44,255 bases of DNA, from NCBI GenBank assembly GCA_016711925.1, contig JADJSA010000011.1:1-44255 (forward strand), written 5' to 3'. Every line of letters begins with the position of its first letter. The stretch's first letter is position 1. Below are positions 8,100-16,866 of this stretch, piece after piece. The position numbers and the translations under genes were made by a program. Source of the DNA: Candidatus Methylophosphatis haderslevensis. GTDB lineage: Bacteria > Pseudomonadota > Gammaproteobacteria > Burkholderiales > Rhodocyclaceae. The notes under the pieces are model-generated. The model worked only from the letters and a program-made list of their open reading frames with translations. It had not been told where the DNA came from and did not search any database.

Positions 8100-8984
8100 T
8101 CAGCCGGTCAGCCGGGTCAGTGCCTCGCGATACTTGGCGCTGGTCTTCGAGATGATGTCGGCCGGCAGCGTCGGGCCGGGCGCCTGCTTGTTCCAGTCCA
8201 GGGTTTCCAGATAGTCGCGCACGAACTGCTTGTCGAACGAGGGCGGGCTGCTGCCTTCGCGATAGCCGTCGGTCGGCCAGAAGCGCGACGAATCCGGCGT
8301 CAGCGCTTCGTCGATCAGGAACAGCGTGCCGTCCTGGCCGAGGCCGAACTCGAACTTGGTGTCGGCGATGATGATGCCGCGCGTCAGGGCGAAATCGGCT
8401 GCCTCGCGGTAAATCTGCAGCGCGGCTGCGCGCACCAGTCCGGCCAGGGTGGTTCCGACCAGTTTGGCGCAGGTCGCGTAGTCGATGTTCTCATCATGAT
8501 CGCCCAAGTCCGCCTTGGTCGCCGGCGTGAAAAGCGGTTCCGGCAGCCGGCCGGCCTGGCGCAGCTCGGGCGGCAGCGCGATGCCGCAGACCTTGCCGCT
8601 GGTCTGGTAGTCCTTCCAGCCGGACCCGATCAGGTAGCCGCGCACCACGGCCTCGATCGGCAGCGGGTGCAGGCGCCGCACCACGATGCCGCGGCCGCGC
8701 ACCTGTTCGCGTTCGCCGTCGCCCCGCACCACCGACTCGGGATCGATATCGACCAGATGATTCGGCACGATGTGGCGCAAGCGCTCGAACCAGAAGTTCG
8801 ATACCGCCGTCAGCACCTCGCCCTTGCCCGGAATCGGGTCGGGCAGAATCACATCGAAGGCCGACAGCCGGTCCGTGGTGACGATCAGCAGGTGCTTCTC
8901 GTCCACCGCGTAGATGTCGCGCACCTTGCCACGGCCGATCAGCGGCAGACTCTTGATAGTCGATTCGAACAGGGGAAGGCTCAC
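8100..8984 (-). CDS. purC: Phosphoribosylaminoimidazole-succinocarboxamide (SAICAR) synthase
   Basis: 294 residues; ATP-dependent ligation of aspartate to CAIR in purine synthesis. Family motifs: GRGKVRDIYAVDEKHLLIVT (nucleotide loop), DRLSAFDVILPDPIPGKGEV, RRLHPLPIEAVVRGYLIGSG, IIADTKFEFGLGQDG and LIDEALTPDSSRFWP. The GTG at 8984 gives the standard start SLPLFESTIKSLPLIGRGKV; the open frame upstream has no family similarity. A TATAAT box lies about 30 bases upstream. It appears to be a single-gene unit. Confidence 0.96.
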   Translation of the reverse strand: MSLPLFESTIKSLPLIGRGKVRDIYAVDEKHLLIVTTDRLSAFDVILPDPIPGKGEVLTAVSNFWFERLRHIVPNHLVDIDPESVVRGDGEREQVRGRGIVVRRLHPLPIEAVVRGYLIGSGWKDYQTSGKVCGIALPPELRQAGRLPEPLFTPATKADLGDHDENIDYATCAKLVGTTLAGLVRAAALQIYREAADFALTRGIIIADTKFEFGLGQDGTLFLIDEALTPDSSRFWPTDGYREGSSPPSFDKQFVRDYLETLDWNKQAPGPTLPADIISKTSAKYREALTRLTG

Positions 8985-9011
8985 GCTGGACCACCGGACA
9001 GGCAAAGCCGG

Positions 9012-9017
9012 ATTATA
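9012..9017 (-). promoter_or_regulatory. Probable -10 box of purC
   Basis: Perfect TATAAT on the minus strand, 27 bases before the GTG start. I see no good -35 box at 17 bases, so only the -10 is called. Confidence 0.45.
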
Positions 9018-9115
9018 GCGGCGCCCGGCGCGGGCGAAGTATCCGCGACATAGACAATCGGCGCCTGGCGCGGTGCCTTCCCGGCCGGCACCGGATCGGT
9101 TCGCGACAGCGCTCT

Positions 9116-10320
9116 TCAGTAAAGCAGGAAAGCCGCGCGGGCCTGCAGCCAGGCGTTCTCGTCGGCGCGGGCGATCGAGTCGAGGTCGACGGCGGTGGCA
9201 GCAGGATCGTCCACCCACTGGCGCAGCAGCGGGCTGCCGTTAATCAGGTCGATCGCCAGACGGTCGTGCTCGTACTCGTAGGCGAAGTCGCGCCAGATCG
9301 GGTAGTCGGGGCGCAGGTTTCGCAATGCCTTGAAGGCCAGTGCCGTCAGTCGCCAAGGGCGAAAAGCGGCGTGATCGTAGCTCGCATCTTCGACGTGAAT
9401 CTGGATGCCCGAACAAAGCTTGCCGGCGTGCTTGTGGAACGTCGGCTCGAACCAGCACTCGCGCAGGCGACAGCCGGCCAGCCAATGCGGGGCAAAGCGC
9501 TGCATTTCCCGCAGCAAGGCGCCGCATCGAGGTCGGGCGCGCCGAACAGTTCCAGCGGGCGCGTGGTGCCGCGGCCTTCCGGGAGCGTCGTGCCTTCGAG
9601 CATGACGGTGCCCGCGTAGCAGCGCGCCATCGACAGGTTCGGCGCGTTCGGGCTCGGGTTGATCCAGGTGCGCTCGCCCACCGCGCGCCAGCCGCAGCCG
9701 GGTGGCGTATCGGGCGCCCAGCCCGCCATGCGGATCACCAGCAGTCGACCTGTCAGTCCCAGTTGGTCGATGAACCAGTTGGCCAGCTCGCCCATGGTCA
9801 GACCGTGGCGCATCGGCAGCGGGCCGGCACCGACGAAACTCTCCCAGCCGGGTCGCAGCGTCAGGCCCTCCACCGGGCGGCCGGCCGGGTTCGGCCGGTC
9901 GAGTATCCACACCGCCTTGCCGTGCGCGGCGGCGGCTTCGAGCATGTAGCGCAGCGTGGTGATGAAGGTGTAGATGCGGCAACCCAGATCCTGCAGGTCG
10001 ACCAGCAGCAGGTCGAAGCTCGCCAGCATCGCCGCGCTCGGCCGGCGCACTTCGCCGTACAGGCTGAACACCGGAATGCCGTGCGCCGGGTCGACGAAGT
10101 CCGCCGATTCGACCATGTTGTCCTGCTTGTCGCCGCGCAGCCCGTGTTGCGGGCCGAATGCGGCAGTGAGCGTAACGCCGGGTAGCCGCGCCAGCGCGTC
10201 GAGCGAGTGAGTGAGATCTTGGGTGACCGAGGCCGGGTGCGCCAGCAGGGCAACGCGCTTGCCCGCGAGCGGCGCGCGCAGCGTGGGGTCGTCGATCAAT
10301 CGGTCGATGCCGAACTTCAT
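9116..10320 (-). pseudogene. DUF1343 / NamZ-like exo-beta-N-acetylmuramidase, one frameshift
   Basis: The first 265 or so residues (MKFGIDRLIDDP, VALLAHPASVTQDLTHSLDA, FGPQHGLRGDKQDNM, DLLLVDLQDLGCRIYTFITT, WILDRPNPAGRPVEG, GTTLPEGRGTTRPLELFGAP) match DUF1343. Family members such as NamZ remove terminal MurNAc from peptidoglycan fragments. Near 9517 the frame changes: codons after DLDAA continue as LLREMQRFAPHWLAGCRL and PTFHKHAGKLCSGIQIHVED to the stop at 9116. One base is missing at the junction. The two halves together make a full-length protein of about 400 residues. No signal peptide is seen, so the intact form was probably cytoplasmic. It lies just downstream of the DOMON-like gene on the same strand (9-base gap). 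Confidence 0.85.
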
Positions 10321-10329
10321 GCCGTTCCT

Positions 10330-10912
10330 TCAGATGGAAAACTCGTTCGTCGTGAGGTCGAGCGAGAGGGCAAATCCGTCGCGATGGTGAAAATCCGGCT
10401 GCGCCGACGGGTGGCGCAGTGCCCAGTATGACAGGCCGCCGTCAATGTCCTCGACCACGGCCGACAGGCCGAGTACCAATCCTGCGCAATGCCACGGCGG
10501 CAATGCAATCCGTGCGTCGAGTTCAACGGAATCCGCCGCGAGGGCCAGGTGGATTGCCGGTGCGGCGAAAGCGCCCGTGCACAACACTTCGCACCGCGCG
10601 TTCGCGGTAGCCCAAAAAGGCGTACTCGGCCCATTGCCCCGATGGCGAAAAATTCCACTCGCGGTAGGCGTCGCCCGCGCGTGCCGCGATGAAGGCCTCG
10701 AAACAGGTGTGTGCCCAGAGCCGATCCGCCGCGGCCGGCGTGGTCGCTGCAGGCACGCGCAATTGCGCCAGATCGCCGGTCAGGCGATAGACCAGGTGCA
10801 GGCCGGCAGCATCGTGGCCGAGCGCCACCGCTATCGAACGCACGTACGGGCACGGCCTCTGGCGATGGCAGACGAGCTCTACCCGATCTGTGTGGCGCAG
10901 CGGTGAAGACAT
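10330..10912 (-). pseudogene. DOMON-like domain protein, one frameshift
   Basis: The N-terminal part (MSSPLRHTDRVELVCHRQRP, GLHLVYRLTGDLAQLRVPAA, RLWAHTCFEAFIAARAGDAY, REWNFSPSGQWAEYAFLGYR) matches small DOMON-like proteins, possibly ligand- or carbohydrate-binding. Near 10590 the frame shifts and the C-terminal half continues as APAIHLALAADSVELDARIA and LSYWALRHPSAQPDFHHRDG with FALSLDL to the stop at 10330. Both halves are needed for a normal length of about 190 residues. The start at 10912 is the family start; the open frame upstream is unrelated. Function unknown. Confidence 0.7.
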
Positions 10913-11080
10913 CTCGAAGCGTCGGGAAGCGGGAGACCGATACTCTACCTTGGCAGTGCGCAGATCAGGCGAATCGGCGCTTTGCCGCGGGTGCGGGTCT
11001 GCCCGGATGCGTTGCCGAAAAATCCGGCGCACAATTGCCGGCGCAAGCACCAACCACAACTATCGAGAATGGAGAAGACA

Positions 11081-11443
11081 ATGGCCAAACCGGATACCTG
11101 CTGCACGCTCGTTCCCTATTTCAAGGTTCACCCCGGCAAACTCGCTGCCTTCAAGGCGCTATGCGACCAGTTCGTCGCCAAGACCGCGAACGAGCCCAAG
11201 TGCGTGCATTACGCCTTCAGTTTCGACGGCGACGACGTGCACTGCCGCGAAGGCTATGACGATGCGGCGGGCCTGCTGGCGCACCTCGACAACGTGGGCG
11301 CGCCGCTGCAGGAAGCCTTGAAGATCGCCGACATCACGCGCCTCGAAGTGCACGCGCCTGCCGCCGAAATCGAAAAACTGCGCGAGCCGCTGAAGGGATT
11401 GTCACCGCAGTACTTTACGGTGGAGATGGGGTTCCGGCGGTAG
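11081..11443 (+). CDS. Antibiotic-biosynthesis-monooxygenase-like small protein
   Basis: 120 residues with the dimeric alpha/beta-barrel pattern of ABM proteins: VPYFKVHPGKLAAFKALCDQ, CVHYAFSFDGDDVHCREGYD and LLAHLDNVGAPLQEALKIAD. GGAG lies six bases before the ATG at 11081. The upstream GCGCACAATTGCCG (about 11030) resembles the -10 region seen before other genes here. ABM-fold proteins include small monooxygenases and many proteins of unknown role; the substrate cannot be read from sequence. Confidence 0.8.
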   Translation: MAKPDTCCTLVPYFKVHPGKLAAFKALCDQFVAKTANEPKCVHYAFSFDGDDVHCREGYDDAAGLLAHLDNVGAPLQEALKIADITRLEVHAPAAEIEKLREPLKGLSPQYFTVEMGFRR

Positions 11444-12114
11444 AGGCGGGCCTTTGCCGCAGGCGGCGAAGACGGCAGTGGCAGACATCACCGGATCACC
11501 GCGACGGCGCCGGACCGGCGCCGTGGGCATTGGCATGGGACTGGCGCTCAAGTTGGCGGCCCAAGGCGCTTGCACAAATTCGTTCAGCCTGCGCAGCCTT
11601 TTTCGCAACGAGTGTGGGAAGCACCTGTGTCGTCAGTCCGGTCAGCGAGTCGTCGGTTGTTTTCACGGTCGAACACCCGTTGCGTGGGATCGACGCCAAG
11701 TCGTTCGCGGTGCAGTGCAAGGGGCTGGAGTTCCTGCCGCATCCGGTTCGCTGCCGGCGAGCAGTGGATCTTCGGCGGCGAGTTCCAGATCGATCCGTCG
11801 GTGCTGCCTTCGGCCGCGCCGAAGACGCCTCGGCGACAACATTGGGTCGATTGCGCAGAAAGGACGACAGCCGGTTGTCGCTGCCAGCCGAATGGCGAAC
11901 CTGTTTGCGGCCATCGCAGTGCGTCGCATTGCCGTACGGGTGTTCGACGACGGTCGTCTCGCAACATGAGTTCCCGGCAAGCAAGCAGGCGTGGCAAATC
12001 GGCGGCGACCCAAGGGCGTTCGAGTTCGCCAAACCGCCCGCCAATAAGTCGGCTTTCCTGGCGCCACTATGCGTCGCCGGGCGATGCGGCGCCTGGTTTC
12101 TCGATTTCTGCTGA
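11444..12114. other. 670 bp without a recognisable gene
   Basis: Open frames exist on both strands (for example 11530-12114 plus and 11496-12233 minus), but none shows a family motif, a convincing ribosome site or a hydrophobic pattern. The stretch lies between a host gene and an IS1182 transposase, so it may be a decayed mobile gene. I assign no function. Confidence 0.4.
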
Positions 12115-12207
12115 GAGCCTGTGAAAACACCCTGCCGTTCGAGATTTTTGAAGGGACGAACGGTTAGAATCTGCACGTCATTATTTGAAACGTACGGCGT
12201 GAGCCTC

Positions 12208-13525
12208 ATGACCCTGTTTGAAGAACTCCCCATACCAGCCAGCTGCCGCGTCGAACAAAAGCCTGAGTCGCCGAGGCGGGTGCGAGTGCTCGTAGCGAAC
12301 CGTGGTCAGATCGAACTGCGGCCGAGCGATCTGGAGTCCTTGCTGCCCGAAGGTCATCGGGCGCGAATTGTCTGGGGGTTTGTCCAGGGGCAGGACTTGC
12401 AAGGGCTCTACGCCGGGATCAAGGCGGTAGAAGGTGGCGCCGGGCGAGATCGGCGATCGCCCCGGAGATTCTGTACGCCCTGTGGCTGTACGCCCCGTTG
12501 GAAGGTGTGGGCAGCGCCCGCAAGTTGGCGCGACTGACGCAGGAACATGACGCCTACCGCTGGATCTGCGGGGGCGTGCAGGTGAATTACCACACGCTGT
12601 CCGACTTTCGCAGCCAGAGTGGAGAAGCGTTGGACGGACTGCTGAGCGAGAACGTGGCCGGACTGATGGCCGCCGGGGTGGTCACGTTGAAGGGTTTGGC
12701 TCAAGACGGCATGCGGGTTCGCGCCAGTGCCGGAGCCGCCTCCTTCCGTCGGGAAGAGAAGCTCAAGGGCTACCTGGAAGCGGCTCGCACGCAAGTGCAA
12801 GCGCTCAAGCAGGAAGTCGCCGACGACCCGGGCGCCGAAGAGCGAGGCGGCAAAGCGGCGCGGCAGCGCATGGCTTGGGCCCGAGAAGCGCGGATCGAAG
12901 CGGCCTTGAAGCGCCTGCCGGAACTGGCGGCCATCAAACAGCGCCAGGGCAAGAAGGCCGAAGAGGCGCGGGCCTCGACCACTGACGCCGAAGCCACGGT
13001 CATGAAGATGGGCGATGGTGGCTTCCGACCGGCGTACAACATCGAGTTTGGCAGCGACACCGCCAGCCAGATCATCGTCGGTGTCGATGTCGTGAGCACC
13101 GGCAGTGACATGGCGCAGATGGCACCGATGGTCGAGCAGGTCGTCAAGGGATGCGGCACGGCCCCGGAGAACTGGCTGGTCGATGGCGGATTTCCGGCGC
13201 ACGACCAGATTGATGCCGTCGCGGCGCAAACGCGCGTGATCGCACCGGTGCCCAAACCGAAGAGCACGGGCAAGGACAAGAAAGACAAGCAGGACGACCC
13301 GCCAAGCGACCCGGGCGGCACCGGAGAGGCCGCGGCACCCGCGACGGGAGAATCGGTGTCAGCAGCGCCCCCGGCCGCCGACCCGCACCAGCGCAAGCCG
13401 GGCGACAGCCCCGCGGTAGGGGATTGGCGGGAGCGGATGGGCGCGACGACATTAAGGAACTGTACAAGCAACGGGCGGCCGTTGCCGAATGGGTCAATGC
13501 GCAGGCACGCAACCGAAACCTCGTT
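12208..13525 (+). pseudogene. IS1182-type transposase, 5' part, frameshifted and interrupted
   Basis: The start MTLFEELPIPASCRVEQKPE at 12208 runs to about 12452, where two extra bases shift the frame. The second part reads APEILYALWLYAPLEGVGSA, then LARLTQEHDAYRWICGGVQV, NYHTLSDFRSQSGEALDGLL and the Asp motif GLAQDGMRVRASAGAASFRR. The DDE-region residues GADGGF-like segment reads ENWLVDGGFPAHDQIDAVAA. A second shift near 13440 leads to RDDIKELYKQRAAVAEWVNA and QARNRNLV, where the gene is cut by an IS91-type element. The C-terminal exon-like remainder is at 16079-16237. Not functional. Confidence 0.85.
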
Positions 13526-13661
13526 GAACTAAACCGCTGGCGCGGTGGATGGGCCGGATTGGCTGCCACCGCGTTTTGCTTTGTGCGTGACTTGCGCATT
13601 GAGGCATTGAAGCGAACCCTTCGGAGCGGGGAATTTCCCCCGGCTCTGAAGGAGATTTGTC

Positions 13662-14522
13662 ATGACACCCCTACGTCAGCGCATGACCGACGCCATGATT
13701 CAACGCGGTTTGAGCCTGCGCACGCAAGAAAGTTACGTCGGTGCCATCTACGGCATGGCCAAGCACTACCGGCGAGATCCGGCCGAGTACAGCGCACACG
13801 AGGTCGAAGCCTATTTGTTGCACATGGTCAAAGAGCGGCACCTGTCGTACAGCACCATGAACCAGGCCGCGTGCGCGGCGCGCTTTCTGTACGAGCAGGT
13901 ACTGGGCCAGCAGCGGGAATTGTTTCGCATACCGATGGCCAAGGTTCCGGCCAAACAGCCCGAGATACTGTCACGCGACGAGATCGCCCGGCTGATTGCG
14001 GCGGCCATCCACCCCACGCATCGCACCTTGCTGCAGACCATCTATGCCACGGGTCTGCGCGTGGCCGAAGCCTGTGCCTTGCGCGTCGGTGATATCGACA
14101 GCGCCCCTGACCGGATGTGCGTGCGCGTGGCGGGCGGCAAAGGCGGCAAGGACCGCTACACGCTGCTGTCGCCCACGCTGCTTGAGCGACTGCGCGGCTA
14201 CGCGCGTATCAGTCGTCCGCGCACCTGGCTCTTTTGCAAAAATGGCGGCACCTCGCCCGTCAGCGTCACCTCGGCCTAGCGCGCCTACCAGGGGGCGCGC
14301 CACCGCGCCCGCATCATGAAGAGCGGGGGCATCCACACCCTGCGCCACAACTTCGCGACCCATCTGCTCGAAGGCGGCATTGACCTCTATACCATCCAGA
14401 AGCTCCTGGGTCACGGCCACATCAGCACCACGGCGCGCTACCTGCATCTGGTCAGCCCGCAGTTCCGTCCGCCCAAAGACGTCGATCCATTGGATCTGCT
14501 CGCTGGACTGCCGACGCTCTAG
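13662..14522 (+). pseudogene. IS91-associated tyrosine recombinase with an in-frame TAG
   Basis: XerC/D-like, about 286 codons. N-terminal SAM-like domain MTPLRQRMTDAMIQRGLSLR; then TIYATGLRVAEACALRVGDI (first Arg), HTLRHNFATHLLEGGIDLYT (HxxR) and KLLGHGHISTTARYLHLV (terminal Tyr in TARYLHL). At 14277-14279 a TAG replaces what is usually a Gln codon (TSA-stop-RAYQGARHRARI) without frame change. GGAG precedes the ATG. Unless the TAG is suppressed or is a sequencing error, the catalytic His, second Arg and Tyr are not made from this start. Such integrases accompany a subset of IS91 elements; their role there is not well defined. Confidence 0.9.
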
Positions 14523-14546
14523 CTGCCTGACTGGGGTACATCGGGC

Positions 14547-15740
14547 ATGGCCACGCTGGCCGATGTGCTGCGCCGGTTCGCCGCTGCGTATCTGGCAACG
14601 CATTCGCTGTCCACTCACCAAGCGAAAGCCTGGCGCGCGATCACCGCCTGCCGCACCGCCGCGCTGGGTGGTCAGCACCTGGCTTGTGATACCTGTGGTC
14701 ACCGACACTGGCAGTACCACTCGTGCCGCAACCGGCACTGTCCGACGTGCGGCAGCCGCGCCAAGGAGACCTGGTTGCAAGCTCGGCTGGCCGAGGTGCT
14801 GCCCGTGCCTTACACGCACCTGGTCTTGACGCTTCCGCACCGCCTCAACGGCTTGTACTACGCGCATCCGCGCTGGGTGATCGATACGCTGTTCGCCTGC
14901 ACGGGGCAAACACTGGCCGAGTTTGCGGCCAATCCGACGTGGCTGGGGATCGCCGGCGGTACGCCGGCTTTCACGCTGGTGCTGCACACGTGGAACCAGG
15001 AATTGGCGACCCATTTGCATGTGCATGCGGTGATGGCCTGCGGAGTCTTGGGTCCGGACAATCAATGGCACGTTCCGCGACGCCAAGCGGACTACCTGTT
15101 TCCGACGCCGGCATTGTCCAGGGTGTTTCGCGGCAAATTCATGGCCGCGCTGGCCGCCGCACACCAAGAGGGCACGCTTGAGCGCGATCCGCAAGGACAC
15201 GCCGAGGCCTGGCGCGCGCGGCGCCAGCAACTCTATCGGCACGACTGGGTGGTCTATGCCAAGACCCCGCTGGGCGGACCGGCGCAGGTGCTGGAGTATT
15301 TGAGCCGCTATACGCATCGCACGGCGATCAGCAACGAACGGATTCGCTCGCTCGGGGCCGAGACGGTGACGTTCCGGGCGCGCGCCAATGATCAGGGCGG
15401 CAAGCGGCTGGTTACCCTGCCCGGTGTCGAGTTCGTGCGCCGTTTCATGGGGCATGTGTTGCCCACCGGCATCAAGCGCATTCGCCACTTTGGCGTCGTG
15501 GCATCGGCCTGCAAGGGCGTCAAACTCGCTGCCGCGCGTCTGGCACTGCAGATGCCGGCCGTCAGCCCGCGGGCACACGAGTGTGCCCAGGAATTCATGG
15601 CGCGGGTGGCCAGGATCGATGTTCTGCGCTGCCCGTGTTGCCAGATCGGCCGCTTGTGCGTGATTGCGGTGCGGCCCGGGCAAGCGCGATTGCCCGGGCC
15701 GCTGCGGATGCCCTCTGCGCGCAGTCGCGGGCCACCGTGA
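14547..15740 (+). CDS. IS91-family HUH (Y2) transposase
   Basis: 397 residues, intact. A zinc-binding N-terminus (CDTCGHRHWQYHSCRNRHCP then TCG) is followed by the helper-binding region PYTHLVLTLPHRLNGLYY, the metal motif H156LHVHAV, and the paired tyrosines Y251 and Y255 in YLSRYTHRTAISN. The C-terminus (RIDVLRCPCCQIGRLCV) has another Cys pair. It would nick at the element's origin end and drive rolling-circle transposition. The start ATG at 14547 lies 24 bases after the integrase stop. It is the only intact large gene of the scrap zone. Confidence 0.95.
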   Translation: MATLADVLRRFAAAYLATHSLSTHQAKAWRAITACRTAALGGQHLACDTCGHRHWQYHSCRNRHCPTCGSRAKETWLQARLAEVLPVPYTHLVLTLPHRLNGLYYAHPRWVIDTLFACTGQTLAEFAANPTWLGIAGGTPAFTLVLHTWNQELATHLHVHAVMACGVLGPDNQWHVPRRQADYLFPTPALSRVFRGKFMAALAAAHQEGTLERDPQGHAEAWRARRQQLYRHDWVVYAKTPLGGPAQVLEYLSRYTHRTAISNERIRSLGAETVTFRARANDQGGKRLVTLPGVEFVRRFMGHVLPTGIKRIRHFGVVASACKGVKLAAARLALQMPAVSPRAHECAQEFMARVARIDVLRCPCCQIGRLCVIAVRPGQARLPGPLRMPSARSRGPP

Positions 15741-16012
15741 ACGCGCACCTTGCCACCCTTCTTGAACCGGCTTGTCGATCGTCTTTCGACGCTCGCCGGC
15801 GCCCTGCGTGCCGGCGCAAAATCCCAGTGCCTGGCGCACCGGGTCAAGTGGCTTATCCACAGGAACGCCTTCGATTTGCGCGCTGCCAGAGGACGGCGCG
15901 GCAACCCAAAGGCCAAATCCCGGAGCATAATTTGCCCATGCCGGCAGCAGGGTACTGACCAATCCCCTATGCCACCACCGTCCATCCGGGACGGCGGTTC
16001 AGTCCAACAAGG

Positions 16013-16070
16013 TTTATCTGCCGCGTATGACTTCAGTGCCTCATCCAAACATCGCCGCGCGGCAGATAAA
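16013..16070. repeat. 13-bp inverted repeat at the right end of the IS91 element
   Basis: TTTATCTGCCGCG (16013-16025) and CGCGGCAGATAAA (16058-16070) are perfect reverse complements around a 32-base loop, ending eight bases from the element border. A hairpin just inside the end is expected for the origin or terminus of rolling-circle elements. Confidence 0.75.
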
Positions 16071-16078
16071 CGCTGTTC

Positions 16079-16237
16079 GTTCTGCTGCTGGTGCGGGGAC
16101 TCAAGAAGGTCAAAGCGGTGGCCACTTCGTGGCCCTCCTGGGCACATAACCTGATGCGAATGATCAGTTTGGCCCCTGAAATGTTGGGGATAGGGACAGA
16201 CACGTCCGAAATCTGCCCGATGGCGGGAAAAGCGTAG
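16079..16237 (+). pseudogene. IS1182-type transposase, 3' part
   Basis: Reads VLLLVRGLKKVKAVATSW then AHNLMRMISLAPEMLGIGT and stops at TAG 16235-16237. The RGL-KVK...AHNLMR pattern is the conserved C-terminus of IS1182 transposases and is missing from the 5' part at 12208-13525. The 160 bases downstream hold no gene; I could not fix the right end of this IS. Confidence 0.8.
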
Positions 16238-16780
16238 AAAACGACTCCGAAAGCTGCCAGTGAACACATCAAACGGAAGTAAGATGACTACGACATATTT
16301 AGCCGCGTTCGGCGGCTCACGTAGCGTTTGCGCGGTCAGGTCAACGAAACTGCGGAAATGTTTACATGCCTCTGGAGCCTGCCACAACGCTTGAAAGCGC
16401 CACCACCAATGGCTCAAATGTAGTGCCGACCTCCGAACATTAACCCATTGATAATCCCCAAAATCGACCCAACCGTGGAAGTTGGGCTAGCGGTTTGTCC
16501 TCCCATATTTCACCCCCCGCCAGCGCGCGGCGGCCGGAATCTGCTTTTGCGATCGATCAGGTCCCCAACGCCGCGCACCCGCCGCACTGGAAACGCGCAT
16601 CAGCGAAGCGCTGGAAGGGCGCGGGGGGGGGCCCCTCGACGGTGCCCACAGGACACATTCGCCTTTTTGGGGGGGGTGCCCCCGGGAGCCCGCACCACAC
16701 GCGCGCCTCCCTTGCCGCGCGGTGGGCTGGAGGCGGGAAACCGGCCTGTGGCACAATGCCGGTCTCCAGCTCGCCGACGG
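16238..16780. other. Intergenic region between IS1182 and glnA
   Basis: No supported gene. It includes a very G/C-skewed stretch (16620-16690, with runs of eight or nine G) and the upstream part of the glnA control region. I searched it by eye for NtrC sites (TGCACC-N5-GGTGCA type) and saw no convincing copy. Confidence 0.4.
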
Positions 16781-16796
16781 TGGCATGGAACATGCT
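16781..16796 (+). promoter_or_regulatory. Sigma-54 (-24/-12) promoter of glnA
   Basis: TGGCATGGAACATGCT matches the sigma-54 consensus TGGCAYR-N4-TTGCW with one mismatch; the invariant GG and GC are ten bases apart. The predicted start is near 16807, leaving a 60-base leader. With glnL-glnG nearby, this fits NtrC-activated transcription under nitrogen limitation. Confidence 0.75.
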
Positions 16797-16866
16797 GATT
16801 CCGACGGGCGAAATTACCGCCATGCGGACTCTCGTCTCGCCTCAAGTCAATCAATCAGGAGTGAAC

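Larger units (their letters stand above)
13523..16078 (+). mobile_element. IS91-type element (integrase plus Y2 transposase) inserted in the IS1182 gene
   Basis: About 2556 bp; boundaries can slide by three bases because GTT occurs at both junctions (13523-13525 and 16079-16081). Joining ...CGAAACCTC to GTTCTGCTGCTGG restores the IS1182 reading NRNLVLLLVRGLKKVKA. The right end is followed by GTTC, a target tetranucleotide known for IS91-family insertion, and no target duplication is present, as expected for rolling-circle transposition. A 13-bp stem lies eight bases inside the right end. The element carries a tyrosine recombinase (13662-14522) and an HUH transposase (14547-15740). Confidence 0.85.

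Noticed and set aside
13971..15962. 663-codon minus-strand frame across the IS91 element
   Set aside because: Runs through two recognised genes on the opposite strand and has no family features.
12115..16371. Terminal inverted repeats of the IS1182 (GAGCCTGTGAAAACACCC at 12115 against AAATGTTTACATGCCTC near 16355)
   Set aside because: The match is too weak and no flanking repeat supports it, so I did not give the IS1182 fixed borders.
16620..16700. G-rich run as a quadruplex or attenuator in the glnA leader
   Set aside because: It lies upstream of the predicted transcription start and is probably only skewed spacer DNA; nothing else supports a function.
16747..16762. TGGCACAATGCCGGTC as an alternative sigma-54 promoter of glnA
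   Set aside because: The -24 half is good but no GC follows at the required ten-base spacing; the site at 16781 fits better.
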